A stretch of DNA of 64,000 nt from Candidatus Villigracilis affinis (lineage in GTDB: Bacteria > Chloroflexota > Anaerolineae > Anaerolineales > Villigracilaceae): assembly GCA_016718275.1 (NCBI GenBank), contig JADKEA010000020.1:248001-312000 (forward strand). The letters are read 5' to 3'. Shown here piece after piece: positions 27,174-35,690 of the stretch. The notes beneath the pieces were generated by a model, which ran no database searches, was not told the DNA's origin, and saw only the letters and a list, made by a program, of their open reading frames with translations. Each line of letters begins with the position of its first letter. Position 1 is the first letter of the stretch. A program made the translations under genes and the position numbers.

Positions 27174-28180
27174 AAAATTATCACACCTATAATGAAATCA
27201 AATCACAGACTCAGGCTTGGGCACAGGCACTGGATATAGTAAACGCTTCTTCCTTGCCGGAAGCTGGTGACTACGACCAGGTCATTTTCACAGGCTGCGG
27301 CTCAACCTATTACCTTTCATTATCCGCTGCGGCACTATATCAGGAATTAACTGGTCGTTCGGCCCGCGCCGTACCTGGCGGCGAATTGCTATTGAATTCG
27401 CAAACAGTTTTGACAAACCAAAAAACTTTACTGGTTGCCATCAGTCGTTCAGGAACAACCACCGAGACTGTGAAAGCCGTTGAGAAATTCAAATCAGAAA
27501 AACGCGGGGATGTGGTCGTCATCAGCAATTACGACGAAGCCCTCTCGCGTATGGCGAATGTGAACATTGTCATTGACAAAGGACAGGAAGAATCTGTTGC
27601 GCAGACTCGTTCCTTTGCTTCGATGTTCGTGGCGGTCTCTGCATTTTGCGCAAAGATGGCAGGACAGGAAGATTTGGTTGAGGCAATGAAGAAGCTGCCC
27701 GAGATTGGTAATTGGTTGATTGATAAGTACGAGTCTTACGCAAAAGGAATTGGCGAGAATCTGAATTTCGACCGATTTTATTTTCTAGGTTCAAGCTTTC
27801 GCTACGGACTTGCCTGTGAGGTGAATCTAAAAATGAAAGAGATGACCCTCACCCACAGCGAGCCTTTCCACTTTTTAGAATTTCGCCACGGACCGATGAG
27901 CATGGTAAATCAAAATGCAGTCGTAGTGGGCATGCTCTCAGACGCGAATCGAGTCCACGAGGCGAAGGTGCTTTCAGAGATGAAAATGCTTGGGGGAACA
28001 GTATCAGCTATCGGCGAGTCTGAAGCGGACGTCTGTTTTGAGTCGAATATTCCAGAAAGTGTGCGCGGCGTTTTATATCTTCCCATCCTGCAATTGATGG
28101 CGTTCTATCGTTCGGTTAAAAAAGGTTTGAACCCCGACCGTCCCGCTAATTTGACGGCGGTCGTGAAATTAGATTTCTAA
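27170..28180 (+). CDS. AgaS-like double-SIS sugar-phosphate isomerase/deaminase
   Basis: Cytoplasmic protein of 336 residues made of two SIS domains. The first has the phosphosugar loop TGCGSTYYLS (residues 41-50) and ISRSGTTTETV; the second has FLGSSFRYGLACEVNLKMKE and the motif HFLEFRHGPMSMV, typical of AgaS and the isomerase half of GlmS. AgaS converts galactosamine-6-phosphate to tagatose-6-phosphate and ammonia, which fits the tagatose-phosphate kinase and aldolase genes downstream. FrlB-like deglycases share this fold and remain an alternative. The start overlaps the amidohydrolase stop by four bases. Confidence 0.82.
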   Translation: MKNYHTYNEIKSQTQAWAQALDIVNASSLPEAGDYDQVIFTGCGSTYYLSLSAAALYQELTGRSARAVPGGELLLNSQTVLTNQKTLLVAISRSGTTTETVKAVEKFKSEKRGDVVVISNYDEALSRMANVNIVIDKGQEESVAQTRSFASMFVAVSAFCAKMAGQEDLVEAMKKLPEIGNWLIDKYESYAKGIGENLNFDRFYFLGSSFRYGLACEVNLKMKEMTLTHSEPFHFLEFRHGPMSMVNQNAVVVGMLSDANRVHEAKVLSEMKMLGGTVSAIGESEADVCFESNIPESVRGVLYLPILQLMAFYRSVKKGLNPDRPANLTAVVKLDF

Positions 28181-28196
28181 TCAAAAGGAGAGAAGC

Positions 28197-29501
28197 ATGA
28201 AAAAACTGTTTTTTGTTCTTGTGATGGCAAGCCTGTTGCTTACAGCGTGTGGCGGTAGCGCAACCGAAGCGCCTACGGCATCGAATGAGCCTGTAGAGAT
28301 CCGCGTGTGGGGACATCAGGCACCCGCGTTCAATGAAGCCAATCAGAAAATGTTTGATGACTTCATGGCAGCCAACCCGAATGTGACCATCAAATACGAA
28401 ACCTTCCCGTGGGATGTTTTCATTCAGACGATTCAGACTTCGCTTCCTGCTGGCAACACGGCCGATGTGATTCTTATACCTGGAGGTTACACCTGTCGCT
28501 ACGCAGCTGGCGGACAGCTACTCGATGTTCCTGCCGATGTGATGACCCTGGATGCTGCAAAGGATTTATTCTACGATGCGCCGCTCGGCGGACAAACCTG
28601 TGATGGAAAACTCTACGGCTTCCCCGCTGAATACAATATTGAATATGGCGGCGCGTATGTGAACCCCGCTCTCTTTGAAGCAGCAGGCGTTGCCTACCCG
28701 CCCGCTTGGGAAAACTGGGATGCGGTTTTGGCCGATGCGAAGAAGATGACCGTGCTTGGCTCAGACGGCGTGATGACCATAGCTGGCCTGCACTACACCA
28801 ACAGCGACCAATTATTTACGTATTTCCTGGCTGGTATTTTGGAGCAAAATGGCAATTACTTTGCCGAGGATGGCAAACATTTCAACTTCAATTCCCCAGA
28901 AGCCATTGCCACAATCCAAAAGTTAATGGACATGACTCAGAAAGACGGTGTAGTTGACCCGATCATCTTCAATGCCGATAGCGAATGGGTCGGTGATTCA
29001 TTTGCGCAGGGACACAACGCCATTGGCGTGCTTGGTTCATGGTATGCAGGTGACGCAAAGATCGGCTACCCTGATTTGAAGTTTGATTACGTTCCCCTGC
29101 CCCCGATGATGGGATCGGAACACAAGTTCGTCTCTGTCGGTGGATGGGGCTACGTGGTCGGCAAGAGCACACAACACCCTGATATTGCCTGGAAACTTGC
29201 CGCCTTCCTCGGTGCAGATCAGGCTAATGTTTTGTTCTTCAACTCCAAATCCGCCACCATCCCTGCCATGAAGTCTGTGGCAGCCGATGCAAAGTACGTG
29301 GAAGCCGTTCCGTTCGCTGCCGCAGTTCTGCCGATCTTGGATGCGGGCGCGTATCAAGGCAACCTGACCGACCCCGATCAACTGGCGTATGAGATCGTTT
29401 ACCCAACCATTCTCGATGCAGTACAAGGCAACCTCACCGCAGAAGAAGCTGCCAACAGTATTAATGAAGCCGCCAATGCAATGGTGGATGCAGCACAATA
29501 A
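28197..29501 (+). CDS. ABC-transporter sugar-binding lipoprotein
   Basis: Family 1 extracellular solute-binding protein of 434 residues that delivers a sugar or oligosaccharide to the permeases encoded downstream. A type II signal peptide ends in LLTACGG, with the lipidated cysteine at C18, followed by a short linker and the binding domain (EIRVWGHQAPAFNEANQKMF). A strong ribosome-binding site (AGGAGAG) precedes the ATG. A palindrome after the gene may protect this segment of the mRNA, a common way to make more binding protein than permease. The ligand cannot be read from sequence; galactosamine oligomers are the context-based guess. Confidence 0.92.
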   Translation: MKKLFFVLVMASLLLTACGGSATEAPTASNEPVEIRVWGHQAPAFNEANQKMFDDFMAANPNVTIKYETFPWDVFIQTIQTSLPAGNTADVILIPGGYTCRYAAGGQLLDVPADVMTLDAAKDLFYDAPLGGQTCDGKLYGFPAEYNIEYGGAYVNPALFEAAGVAYPPAWENWDAVLADAKKMTVLGSDGVMTIAGLHYTNSDQLFTYFLAGILEQNGNYFAEDGKHFNFNSPEAIATIQKLMDMTQKDGVVDPIIFNADSEWVGDSFAQGHNAIGVLGSWYAGDAKIGYPDLKFDYVPLPPMMGSEHKFVSVGGWGYVVGKSTQHPDIAWKLAAFLGADQANVLFFNSKSATIPAMKSVAADAKYVEAVPFAAAVLPILDAGAYQGNLTDPDQLAYEIVYPTILDAVQGNLTAEEAANSINEAANAMVDAAQ

Positions 29502-29518
29502 AAAATAATTAATTCTTT

Positions 29519-29545
29519 GTAGGGGCGGGATTACCCCGCCCCTAC
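29519..29545. repeat. GC-rich palindrome after the binding-protein gene
   Basis: A perfect 11-base stem, GTAGGGGCGGG with CCCGCCCCTAC, encloses a five-base loop. It has only a TTT tail, so it looks more like a REP-type element or mRNA 3'-end stabiliser than a full terminator. Confidence 0.7.
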
Positions 29546-29593
29546 TTTCATCGCTCGCCTTTCCGCCTTCATCCTTCTTGTAAAGGAACACTA

Positions 29594-30586
29594 ATGGAAA
29601 TTACATCCCTGTTCAAAAAAGAGATTGTTAGCAACGGCGGCAAACTGATGGCAAAGCAAAAACGCTTTGCATACACAAGCCTTACGCCCATCCTTCTCTA
29701 CATGGGTCTGTTCACATTATTTCCCATTGTATGGGCGGTCGTGATGAGTTTCTTCAGCTACACCCCCATCCGTGAAGGGAGCGGATTCCTCGGTTTGGGT
29801 GGAGCGAATCCATTCATTGGCATTGATAACTATATCGAACTCTTTACTGGCACAAGCAAACCTGCCGAAGTCTTTCGTCTTGCCGTAAAAAACACCTTTC
29901 TTTTCACAGCACTCGTTCTCCCTCTCAACCTCATTGTTACGCTTCCCCTCGCTGTCATCCTTGAATCCATTGGCGAGCGGTTCAAGACCTTATTCCGCGC
30001 AATTTATTTTCTCCCCACAATTTCATCTTCCGTGGCGCTCGTCATCATCTGGTCGTACATGTATGCGCCAGGCTGGGGTATGCTCAGCCTCATGTTTAAA
30101 GCGGTCGGCCTCGTCCCGCCGAAATCGTGGCTGCAAGACCCGAACACGGTCTACTTCGGCATTCCACTGGCAATGCTTTGCGTTGTTGTCGCGCACGTCT
30201 GGCAGGACTTTGGCTACAACCTCGTCATCTTCGTTGCTGCCTTGCAATCGATCCCGAAGACTCTGCGCGAAGCCGCCCGCGTGGATGGTGCCAACACCTG
30301 GCAGGAATTCTGGCTCGTGGTCGTCCCGCTTCTCAGTCGGACCGTGTTACTGACCAGCGTTCTGACGGTGATCTCTTCGCTGCAAGTGTTTGTCATCTTC
30401 CAGCTTCTCACACGCGGCGGCCCCAAGAATCAAACACAAACGATGCTGCTCAGTATTTACGAGAACGCCTTCAAATTCGCAAATAACCTTGGCTTATCTG
30501 CCGCCATGTCCATGATTCTGTTCATCATCATCTTGATCCTCACTGTCACCCAGTTCCGTATTCTGCGTACCGAGTGGGAGTATTAG
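29594..30586 (+). CDS. ABC sugar permease, MalF-like
   Basis: Inner-membrane permease of 330 residues with about six transmembrane helices (near 27-50, 95-120, 133-155, 180-205, 238-262 and 290-315). The cytoplasmic EAA loop EAARVDGANTWQEFWLVVVP, which docks the ATPase, is intact. It pairs with the MalG-like permease one base downstream. An alternative start is the ATG 18 codons in (AKQKRF); the first ATG is kept because of the AAAGGA site before it. No ATPase gene is present in the operon, so a shared MsmK/MalK-type ATPase elsewhere must energise it. Confidence 0.93.
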   Translation: MEITSLFKKEIVSNGGKLMAKQKRFAYTSLTPILLYMGLFTLFPIVWAVVMSFFSYTPIREGSGFLGLGGANPFIGIDNYIELFTGTSKPAEVFRLAVKNTFLFTALVLPLNLIVTLPLAVILESIGERFKTLFRAIYFLPTISSSVALVIIWSYMYAPGWGMLSLMFKAVGLVPPKSWLQDPNTVYFGIPLAMLCVVVAHVWQDFGYNLVIFVAALQSIPKTLREAARVDGANTWQEFWLVVVPLLSRTVLLTSVLTVISSLQVFVIFQLLTRGGPKNQTQTMLLSIYENAFKFANNLGLSAAMSMILFIIILILTVTQFRILRTEWEY

Positions 30587-30587
30587 A

Positions 30588-31442
30588 ATGACAACAGACG
30601 CTCCCAAAAAACCATCCGTCGGCTTTGTGCTCGGAAAATCTGGTGCATACGCCATTCTAATTCTTGGGCTGGTTGGAACATTGCTGCCATTCTTCTACAT
30701 TATGGTTTCCTCATTGAAAACCACAGCCGAACTGCGCCAAACCCCGCCAGACTTCTTCCCCAAAAAGCCGACCTTCGAACATTACACCACCATCCTCACC
30801 GATGAAAAAATCCCGCTGGCGCAAAATCTTTTCAACAGCATTTTTGTCTCGCTTACGCGTGTGATTATCACGCTCTTCACCAGTTCCTACGCGGGCTTCA
30901 TCTTTGCCAAATATCACTTCAAGGGCAAAAATCTCGCCTTCGGGATCATCCTCATTCAGATCATGATTCCATTTCAAGTGGTCATGATTCCCAATTATTT
31001 ACTTACAGTCAAACTCGGCTTGATCGACTCGCTTTGGGCGCTCATCATCCCTGCTTTCATCGACGCCTACGGCATCTTCATGATGAAGCAATTCATCGAA
31101 GCCATGCCCACCGAACTTATGGACGCCGCCCGCATCGATGGCGCTTCGGAGTTTGGCATTTACAGCAAGATCATCCTCCCGCAAATGGGACCGCCGCTCG
31201 CCTCCCTCGGCATCTTCACTTTCATGTCCACCTGGAATGATTATCTCTGGCCGCTCATCGTCCTCACCTCGCCAGAAAAACGAACCATTCCTCTTTTGGT
31301 CGTATGGTTTCAAACCCAACACGTCTCCAATCAAGGTCTTGTCCTCGCTGCATCCATTCTGACTCTCCTGCCCATCTTCATCGTCTATATCTTCCTGCAA
31401 AGATGGATCGTTGATCAAGCAACATCATCGGCATTCAAATAA
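30588..31442 (+). CDS. ABC sugar permease, MalG-like
   Basis: Second permease subunit, 284 residues and about six helices, beginning one base after the MalF-like stop. The EAA loop reads DAARIDGASEFGIYSKIILP. The N-terminus shows the typical MalG periplasmic pattern PPDFFPKKPTFEHYTTIL. The C-terminal LQRWIVDQATSSAFK is the usual end of this family, except that the common G-x-x-x-GAVKG is replaced by QATSSAFK. The nearby lipoprotein start follows the stop by one base, so the operon continues without a gap. Confidence 0.93.
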   Translation: MTTDAPKKPSVGFVLGKSGAYAILILGLVGTLLPFFYIMVSSLKTTAELRQTPPDFFPKKPTFEHYTTILTDEKIPLAQNLFNSIFVSLTRVIITLFTSSYAGFIFAKYHFKGKNLAFGIILIQIMIPFQVVMIPNYLLTVKLGLIDSLWALIIPAFIDAYGIFMMKQFIEAMPTELMDAARIDGASEFGIYSKIILPQMGPPLASLGIFTFMSTWNDYLWPLIVLTSPEKRTIPLLVVWFQTQHVSNQGLVLAASILTLLPIFIVYIFLQRWIVDQATSSAFK

Positions 31443-31443
31443 C

Positions 31444-32835
31444 ATGCGACGCTTCTTGAGTATCTTTCTTCTTTCCTCTTTCCTCTTTGGATGTGAACCC
31501 GCCTCCACCTCCCCCGAGCCTGCTCCCGTGACCCACACATACACCTACTCTGACGCCTCCATCCTCAACCCAGAGCGCGGATTCTTCACCCCTTACGAAT
31601 TGCCCAGCCCTGCAGGCTTTAGCTCTGTGCGCATCACAGGCAACACACTCGCCCACCTCAACATTTATTTGGATGACTACCGCGAATCAGACCTCCCGAA
31701 AGAACTGCTTGACGGATTACAGACCAACTTCGACGATATCCGTGAAGCGGGCATCAAAGCCATCATACGATTCGCCTACAACAAGGGACCATATCCCGAC
31801 TCTGAACCCGACGCATCCAAATCCCAGATATTGAGACACATCGAGCAATTGACTCCGCTCCTGCAAACCAATGCCGATGTCATCGCATGGGTTGAAGCAG
31901 GCTTCATTGGCGCGTGGGGCGAATGGCACACCTCTACAAATGGATTGGATAATATTCAAGACAAGCAGGAAATTCTCAACGCCATCCTTGCCGCCATTCC
32001 AGATCGTTATGTTCAAGTTCGTTATCCCGCCAACATCATCGAGATGTATCCCAATCCTGAAGATGCGGCAAAAGCAAGAGTTGCCCATCACAACGATTGT
32101 TTTCTTTCAAGCGAAACAGATGTTGGCACTTATGAACGTGATGGCACGATTACCATCGAACGTGACCAAACCTATCTCACTGAGCTGACCCGCTTTACTC
32201 CCATGAGCGGCGAAACTTGCGCCCCATTCCCTCCTCGCTCTGAATGTACGAGTGCCATTCAAGAAATGGAAATGCTGCACTTCTCTGCCATCAACGAAGC
32301 CTATCACAAAGGGATTTTACGAAGCTGGGAAGATGGCGGTTGCCTTGATGAGATCACCAAACGAATGGGCTATCGCCTGTCTCTCACTTCTGCCGATTTT
32401 AATGAACAAGTACTCCCAGGCGGTGTATTGAATCTCACCGTCAATTTGCAAAACACAGGTTTTGCTTCCATCATCAATGAACACCCTCTCCTTGTTGTAC
32501 TTGTTACAAAAGACGGCGCATCACGCCATGAAGTAAAGCTAACAATTGACCCACGCACTTGGGAACCTGGAACCACGACATTCACCGCGAAACTTCACAT
32601 CCCATCCAATGCACGGGAAGGCGAATATCAACTCGCGCTTTGGCTTCCTGATGGATATGAGTCTCTGCGCAACAATCCACTGTATGCGATTCAATTTGCC
32701 AACGAAGGCCTCTGGGACGAAGTGACAGGACTCAACGTATTGGGAAATGTATCAATAACAGAATCATCTGGTGGTATGTCCGAGCGCGGAAAAGATTTCA
32801 CGGTCATTTCGGCAGAATCCAGCACATCAAAATGA
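31444..32835 (+). CDS. DUF4874/DUF4832 lipoprotein, probable glycan-active protein
   Basis: Secreted lipoprotein of 463 residues. The start is the ATG after the permease stop; the signal peptide ends in LFGC (C17), followed by a Pro-rich linker. The DUF4874 part carries its hallmark NPERGFFTPYE and a barrel-like pattern with KAIIRFAYNKG, VIAWVEAGFIGAWGEWH and YVQVRYP. The DUF4832 part (about 270-460) has SWEDGGCLDEITKRMGYRL and a C-terminal beta-sandwich. The families have no characterised reaction known to me, but the barrel-like pattern with acidic GEW and placement beside GH114 and GH4 genes suggest a glycoside hydrolase or lyase. The signal peptide and linker are strikingly similar to those of the GH114 protein. 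Confidence 0.82.
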   Translation: MRRFLSIFLLSSFLFGCEPASTSPEPAPVTHTYTYSDASILNPERGFFTPYELPSPAGFSSVRITGNTLAHLNIYLDDYRESDLPKELLDGLQTNFDDIREAGIKAIIRFAYNKGPYPDSEPDASKSQILRHIEQLTPLLQTNADVIAWVEAGFIGAWGEWHTSTNGLDNIQDKQEILNAILAAIPDRYVQVRYPANIIEMYPNPEDAAKARVAHHNDCFLSSETDVGTYERDGTITIERDQTYLTELTRFTPMSGETCAPFPPRSECTSAIQEMEMLHFSAINEAYHKGILRSWEDGGCLDEITKRMGYRLSLTSADFNEQVLPGGVLNLTVNLQNTGFASIINEHPLLVVLVTKDGASRHEVKLTIDPRTWEPGTTTFTAKLHIPSNAREGEYQLALWLPDGYESLRNNPLYAIQFANEGLWDEVTGLNVLGNVSITESSGGMSERGKDFTVISAESSTSK

Positions 32836-33374
32836 CAAACCTTCGAGTCCGCTTTATTCGTCATCAGGAAATATCACCAGAACTTCGAATCAAAATTGAA
32901 GAACTGGATCATCTGGCATTTGCAGGTGATGACATTGACAATGATCCGGAATTCGCAAACATTCGATGGGCAATCCCTGATTGGATGGCACTTGGCTTCC
33001 TACATGAAGAATTAGTTACACAATTGTCCATACCCAAACGTGAGATTATGGTCGGTGCTGAAAAAATTTGGGTGGCAGGGATTGGCGGTATGGCAACACA
33101 TCCCAAGCATCATCACAAAGGATATGGCTCGGCGTTACTCAAAGCAACAGAGACATTTATGCGTAATGAACTTCAAGTCCCATTTGGATTGTTAATTTGT
33201 GCGGACGAGACTCGCCCGTTTTACGAACTTGCCCGCTGGCAGCATGCAGCCGATATCCTTTACTATCATCAAGATGATCAACGCAGGGAACTGCATACAA
33301 GCGTAATGACCTTGCAATTACAAAATCAAACATGGCCCGCAGGCAAGATCGACCTATGCGGAGCACCGTGGTAA
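32832..33374 (+). CDS. GNAT acetyltransferase, AAC(2')-like
   Basis: Acetyl-CoA-dependent transferase of 180 residues that overlaps the preceding stop by four bases. The GNAT core WVAGIGGMATHPKHHHKGYG carries the pyrophosphate loop, and PFYELARWQ is the usual beta5 region. The C-terminal GKIDLCGAPW resembles the ending of aminoglycoside 2'-N-acetyltransferase-like proteins. The likeness is to a group that acetylates an amino-sugar nitrogen, so in this operon it may act on galactosamine or its oligomers. That is inference. Antibiotic resistance is not supported by context. Confidence 0.75.
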   Translation: MTNLRVRFIRHQEISPELRIKIEELDHLAFAGDDIDNDPEFANIRWAIPDWMALGFLHEELVTQLSIPKREIMVGAEKIWVAGIGGMATHPKHHHKGYGSALLKATETFMRNELQVPFGLLICADETRPFYELARWQHAADILYYHQDDQRRELHTSVMTLQLQNQTWPAGKIDLCGAPW

Positions 33375-33404
33375 AAAAAACTGACTAATCGACCAGGAGA
33401 TAAC

Positions 33405-34736
33405 ATGACCAAAATCACATTCATCGGCGCAGGCAGCCTCGGCTTTACAGGCGAACTCGTGCGCGACATTCTCACCTTCCCTCTTTTGGAAGACGCCACC
33501 ATCTCATTGATGGACATTCACCCCGAACGGCTCGAATGGGCAAAGAAGGGTGTTGAAAAACTCATTGCAGCTGGCAACCGTCCTGCAAAAGTGGAAGCGA
33601 CTCTTGACCGCGCCGAAGCGCTCAAAGGTGCAGACGTAGTTCTCACCACGATCCTTGCAGGCTCTACCGAAGTGTGGCGGCATGACATTGAGATTCCTAA
33701 AAAATATGGCATCGATATCAATGTCGGCGATACGCGCGGGCCAAGCGGCATCTTCCGCTTTCTGCGCACCATCAACCCCATGTTAGACATTGTCCGTGAC
33801 ATGGAAAAATATTGCCCAAATGCCATTTTGCTCAACTACACAAACCCGATGGCAATGTTGTGCGCATCCTTGCAGCGGCAGACCTTCATTCAAGTAACAG
33901 GCTTATGTCACTCCGTGCAAGGCACAGCCATGATGCTCGCCGAATGGATCGGCGCGCCGTTCAACGAAATTGATTATGTCTGCGCTGGCATCAATCATCA
34001 GGCTTGGTATCTCGAATACAAATGGAATGGCAAAGACGCCTACCCGCTCATTCACAAAGCCATCACCGAGCGACCTGAAATTTATAACGCCGAACAGGTC
34101 CGCAATGAGATGTATCTCGCCATCGGAAAATACGTCACCGAATCCAGTGGACACAACTCCGAATACAACGCGTGGTTCCGCAAACGTCCCGACCTCATTG
34201 AAAAATATTGCACCACAGGCACAAACTGGAATCCTGGCGAATATGCTTACATCCTCAAAGAGTATCAGCATAATGAAGCCACCTGGAAGGATCAGGTCAA
34301 GGAACGCCTCGCCGAAAAATTAACCGACGAAGATCTCCAACGCGGGCATGAATATGCCGCCTACATCATCAATGCCCTCAAAGGCGGCGAGATGTTCAAG
34401 TTCAATGGCAATGTCCGCAACACAAACCTCATCACCAATCTTCCACAAGGTGCGTGCGTTGAAGTCCCTGTTGTTGTGGACAAGGCTGGCATTCATCCCA
34501 TTCATGTTGGCGCGCTGCCTGCTGAAACCGCTCTGCTTACGCAACTCTCCAGCGGCATCGAAGAGATGGCGATCACGGGTTCCATCGAGGGCGACCCCAC
34601 CATGATCTATCGTGCAATCGCCCACGATCCTCTCACCTCGGCGGTTCTATCCCTCGCAGAAATCCGCAAGATGACAAACGAATTATTCGCACAACACAAA
34701 GACTATCTGCCGCAATTCAAACATCATGTGGTCTAG
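33405..34736 (+). CDS. GH4 family alpha-glycosidase (MelA-like)
   Basis: NAD- and metal-dependent cytoplasmic glycosidase of 443 residues. The Rossmann motif ITFIGAGSLGFTGELVR is at the N-terminus. NYTNPM (N144-M149), GLCHSVQGT (metal ligand C168) and AGINHQAWY (metal ligand H198) are diagnostic of the alpha-galactosidase branch of GH4. GH4 enzymes oxidise the substrate at C3, eliminate and reduce again, and can cleave alpha or beta links. In this operon it would act inside the cell on imported alpha-linked galactosides or galactosaminides. An AGGAGA site lies upstream. Its end overlaps the GH114 start by 11 bases. Confidence 0.93.
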   Translation: MTKITFIGAGSLGFTGELVRDILTFPLLEDATISLMDIHPERLEWAKKGVEKLIAAGNRPAKVEATLDRAEALKGADVVLTTILAGSTEVWRHDIEIPKKYGIDINVGDTRGPSGIFRFLRTINPMLDIVRDMEKYCPNAILLNYTNPMAMLCASLQRQTFIQVTGLCHSVQGTAMMLAEWIGAPFNEIDYVCAGINHQAWYLEYKWNGKDAYPLIHKAITERPEIYNAEQVRNEMYLAIGKYVTESSGHNSEYNAWFRKRPDLIEKYCTTGTNWNPGEYAYILKEYQHNEATWKDQVKERLAEKLTDEDLQRGHEYAAYIINALKGGEMFKFNGNVRNTNLITNLPQGACVEVPVVVDKAGIHPIHVGALPAETALLTQLSSGIEEMAITGSIEGDPTMIYRAIAHDPLTSAVLSLAEIRKMTNELFAQHKDYLPQFKHHVV

Positions 34737-35598
34737 GATTCTCATCCTCTTTCTTCTTTCCTCTTTTCTCGTTGGATGTGAATCCGCCTCGGACTCACCC
34801 GAACCTGATCCTGTTTCAACGAAAGACTCAACCCTTATGCCTTCTACCTCGCAACCTTCAACCTTTGACCTGACACCTGAAACCAACTGGTGGCATCCCA
34901 CTGCAGGACTCACCTGGCAATGGCAGATCGGCGATCTCGATATCGATACCTCCATCGAAGCGGATGTCTACGACATTGACCTTTACGTTGACCAAGCCAT
35001 CATCGACGAACTTCACGCCAAAGGACGCAAGGTCATTTGCTACATCAGTGTTGGCTCATGGGAAGATTGGCGGCCAGACAAAGACCAATTCCCAGCTGAA
35101 GTACTGGGCAAGGATTACGACGGCTGGCCAGGTGAAAAATGGCTGGATATCCGTGCGATAGACAAACTTGCCCCCATCATGCTTGCCCGCCTTGATCTGT
35201 GCAAAGCCAAAGGCTTCGATGCGCTTGAGCCAGACAACATGGAAATCTACACCAACGACACAGGTTTCCCACTCACCTACGAAGACCAGTTGAAGTTCGC
35301 CCTCTGGCTCGCGGATGAAGCCCACAAACGCGGACTCGCCATCGGCCAGAAGAACGCCTCAGATCAAGTCTCGCAACTCGTGGATGTCTATGACTTTGCC
35401 ATCACCGAAGATTATTTCTATTATGGTGACGCTGAATCCATGCTGCTATATATCAAAGCAGGCAAACCCGTCTTCGCCGCCGAATACACCGACCTGCCTG
35501 GCGACTTCGCCGCGTTCTGCGAGCAATCCAAAAAACTCAACTTCAGCACCATCCTCAAAAAACGTGGCTTGGATGCGTGGATACAAACCTGCCCATAA
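34726..35598 (+). CDS. GH114-like endo-alpha-1,4-polygalactosaminidase lipoprotein
   Basis: Secreted, lipid-anchored hydrolase of 290 residues. The signal peptide ends in LVGC (C18). After a Ser/Pro linker, the GH114 barrel is clear: TWQWQIGD, DVYDIDLYV, GRKVICYISVGSWEDWRPD, GEKWLDIRAIDKL and GFDALEPDNMEIY, the last holding the acidic active-site residues. Family members cut alpha-1,4-linked galactosamine polymers; related fungal Ega3 acts on galactosaminogalactan. It would start degradation at the cell surface. The linker encodes QPSTFDL from a pyrimidine-rich repeat also found in folC. The gene overlaps the GH4 stop by 11 bases, so it is translationally coupled. Confidence 0.9.
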   Translation: MWSRILILFLLSSFLVGCESASDSPEPDPVSTKDSTLMPSTSQPSTFDLTPETNWWHPTAGLTWQWQIGDLDIDTSIEADVYDIDLYVDQAIIDELHAKGRKVICYISVGSWEDWRPDKDQFPAEVLGKDYDGWPGEKWLDIRAIDKLAPIMLARLDLCKAKGFDALEPDNMEIYTNDTGFPLTYEDQLKFALWLADEAHKRGLAIGQKNASDQVSQLVDVYDFAITEDYFYYGDAESMLLYIKAGKPVFAAEYTDLPGDFAAFCEQSKKLNFSTILKKRGLDAWIQTCP

Positions 35599-35599
35599 A

Positions 35600-35690
35600 T
35601 CTGTTACAAGTTGCAGGTCGAAAGTTGAATGGGCCAACCTTCGGCCTTAAACCTTGCTAACCTTCAAACCTGATACCTGGAACCCAAATC
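35600..35690. repeat. Dispersed pyrimidine-rich repeat (intergenic copy)
   Basis: Spacer between the GH114 and aldolase genes made of words such as GGCCAACCTTCGGCC, AAACCTTGCTAACC and TTCAAACCTGATACC, similar to the copies at 16.9, 19.6, 34.8 and 57.35 kb. GGCCAACCTTCGGCC could fold into a small hairpin. No ribosome-binding site is evident before the aldolase ATG. Confidence 0.45.

Noticed and set aside
32832..33374. Aminoglycoside resistance gene
   Set aside because: Likeness to AAC(2') is limited to a GNAT core and a short C-terminal motif, and the operon context is sugar metabolism.
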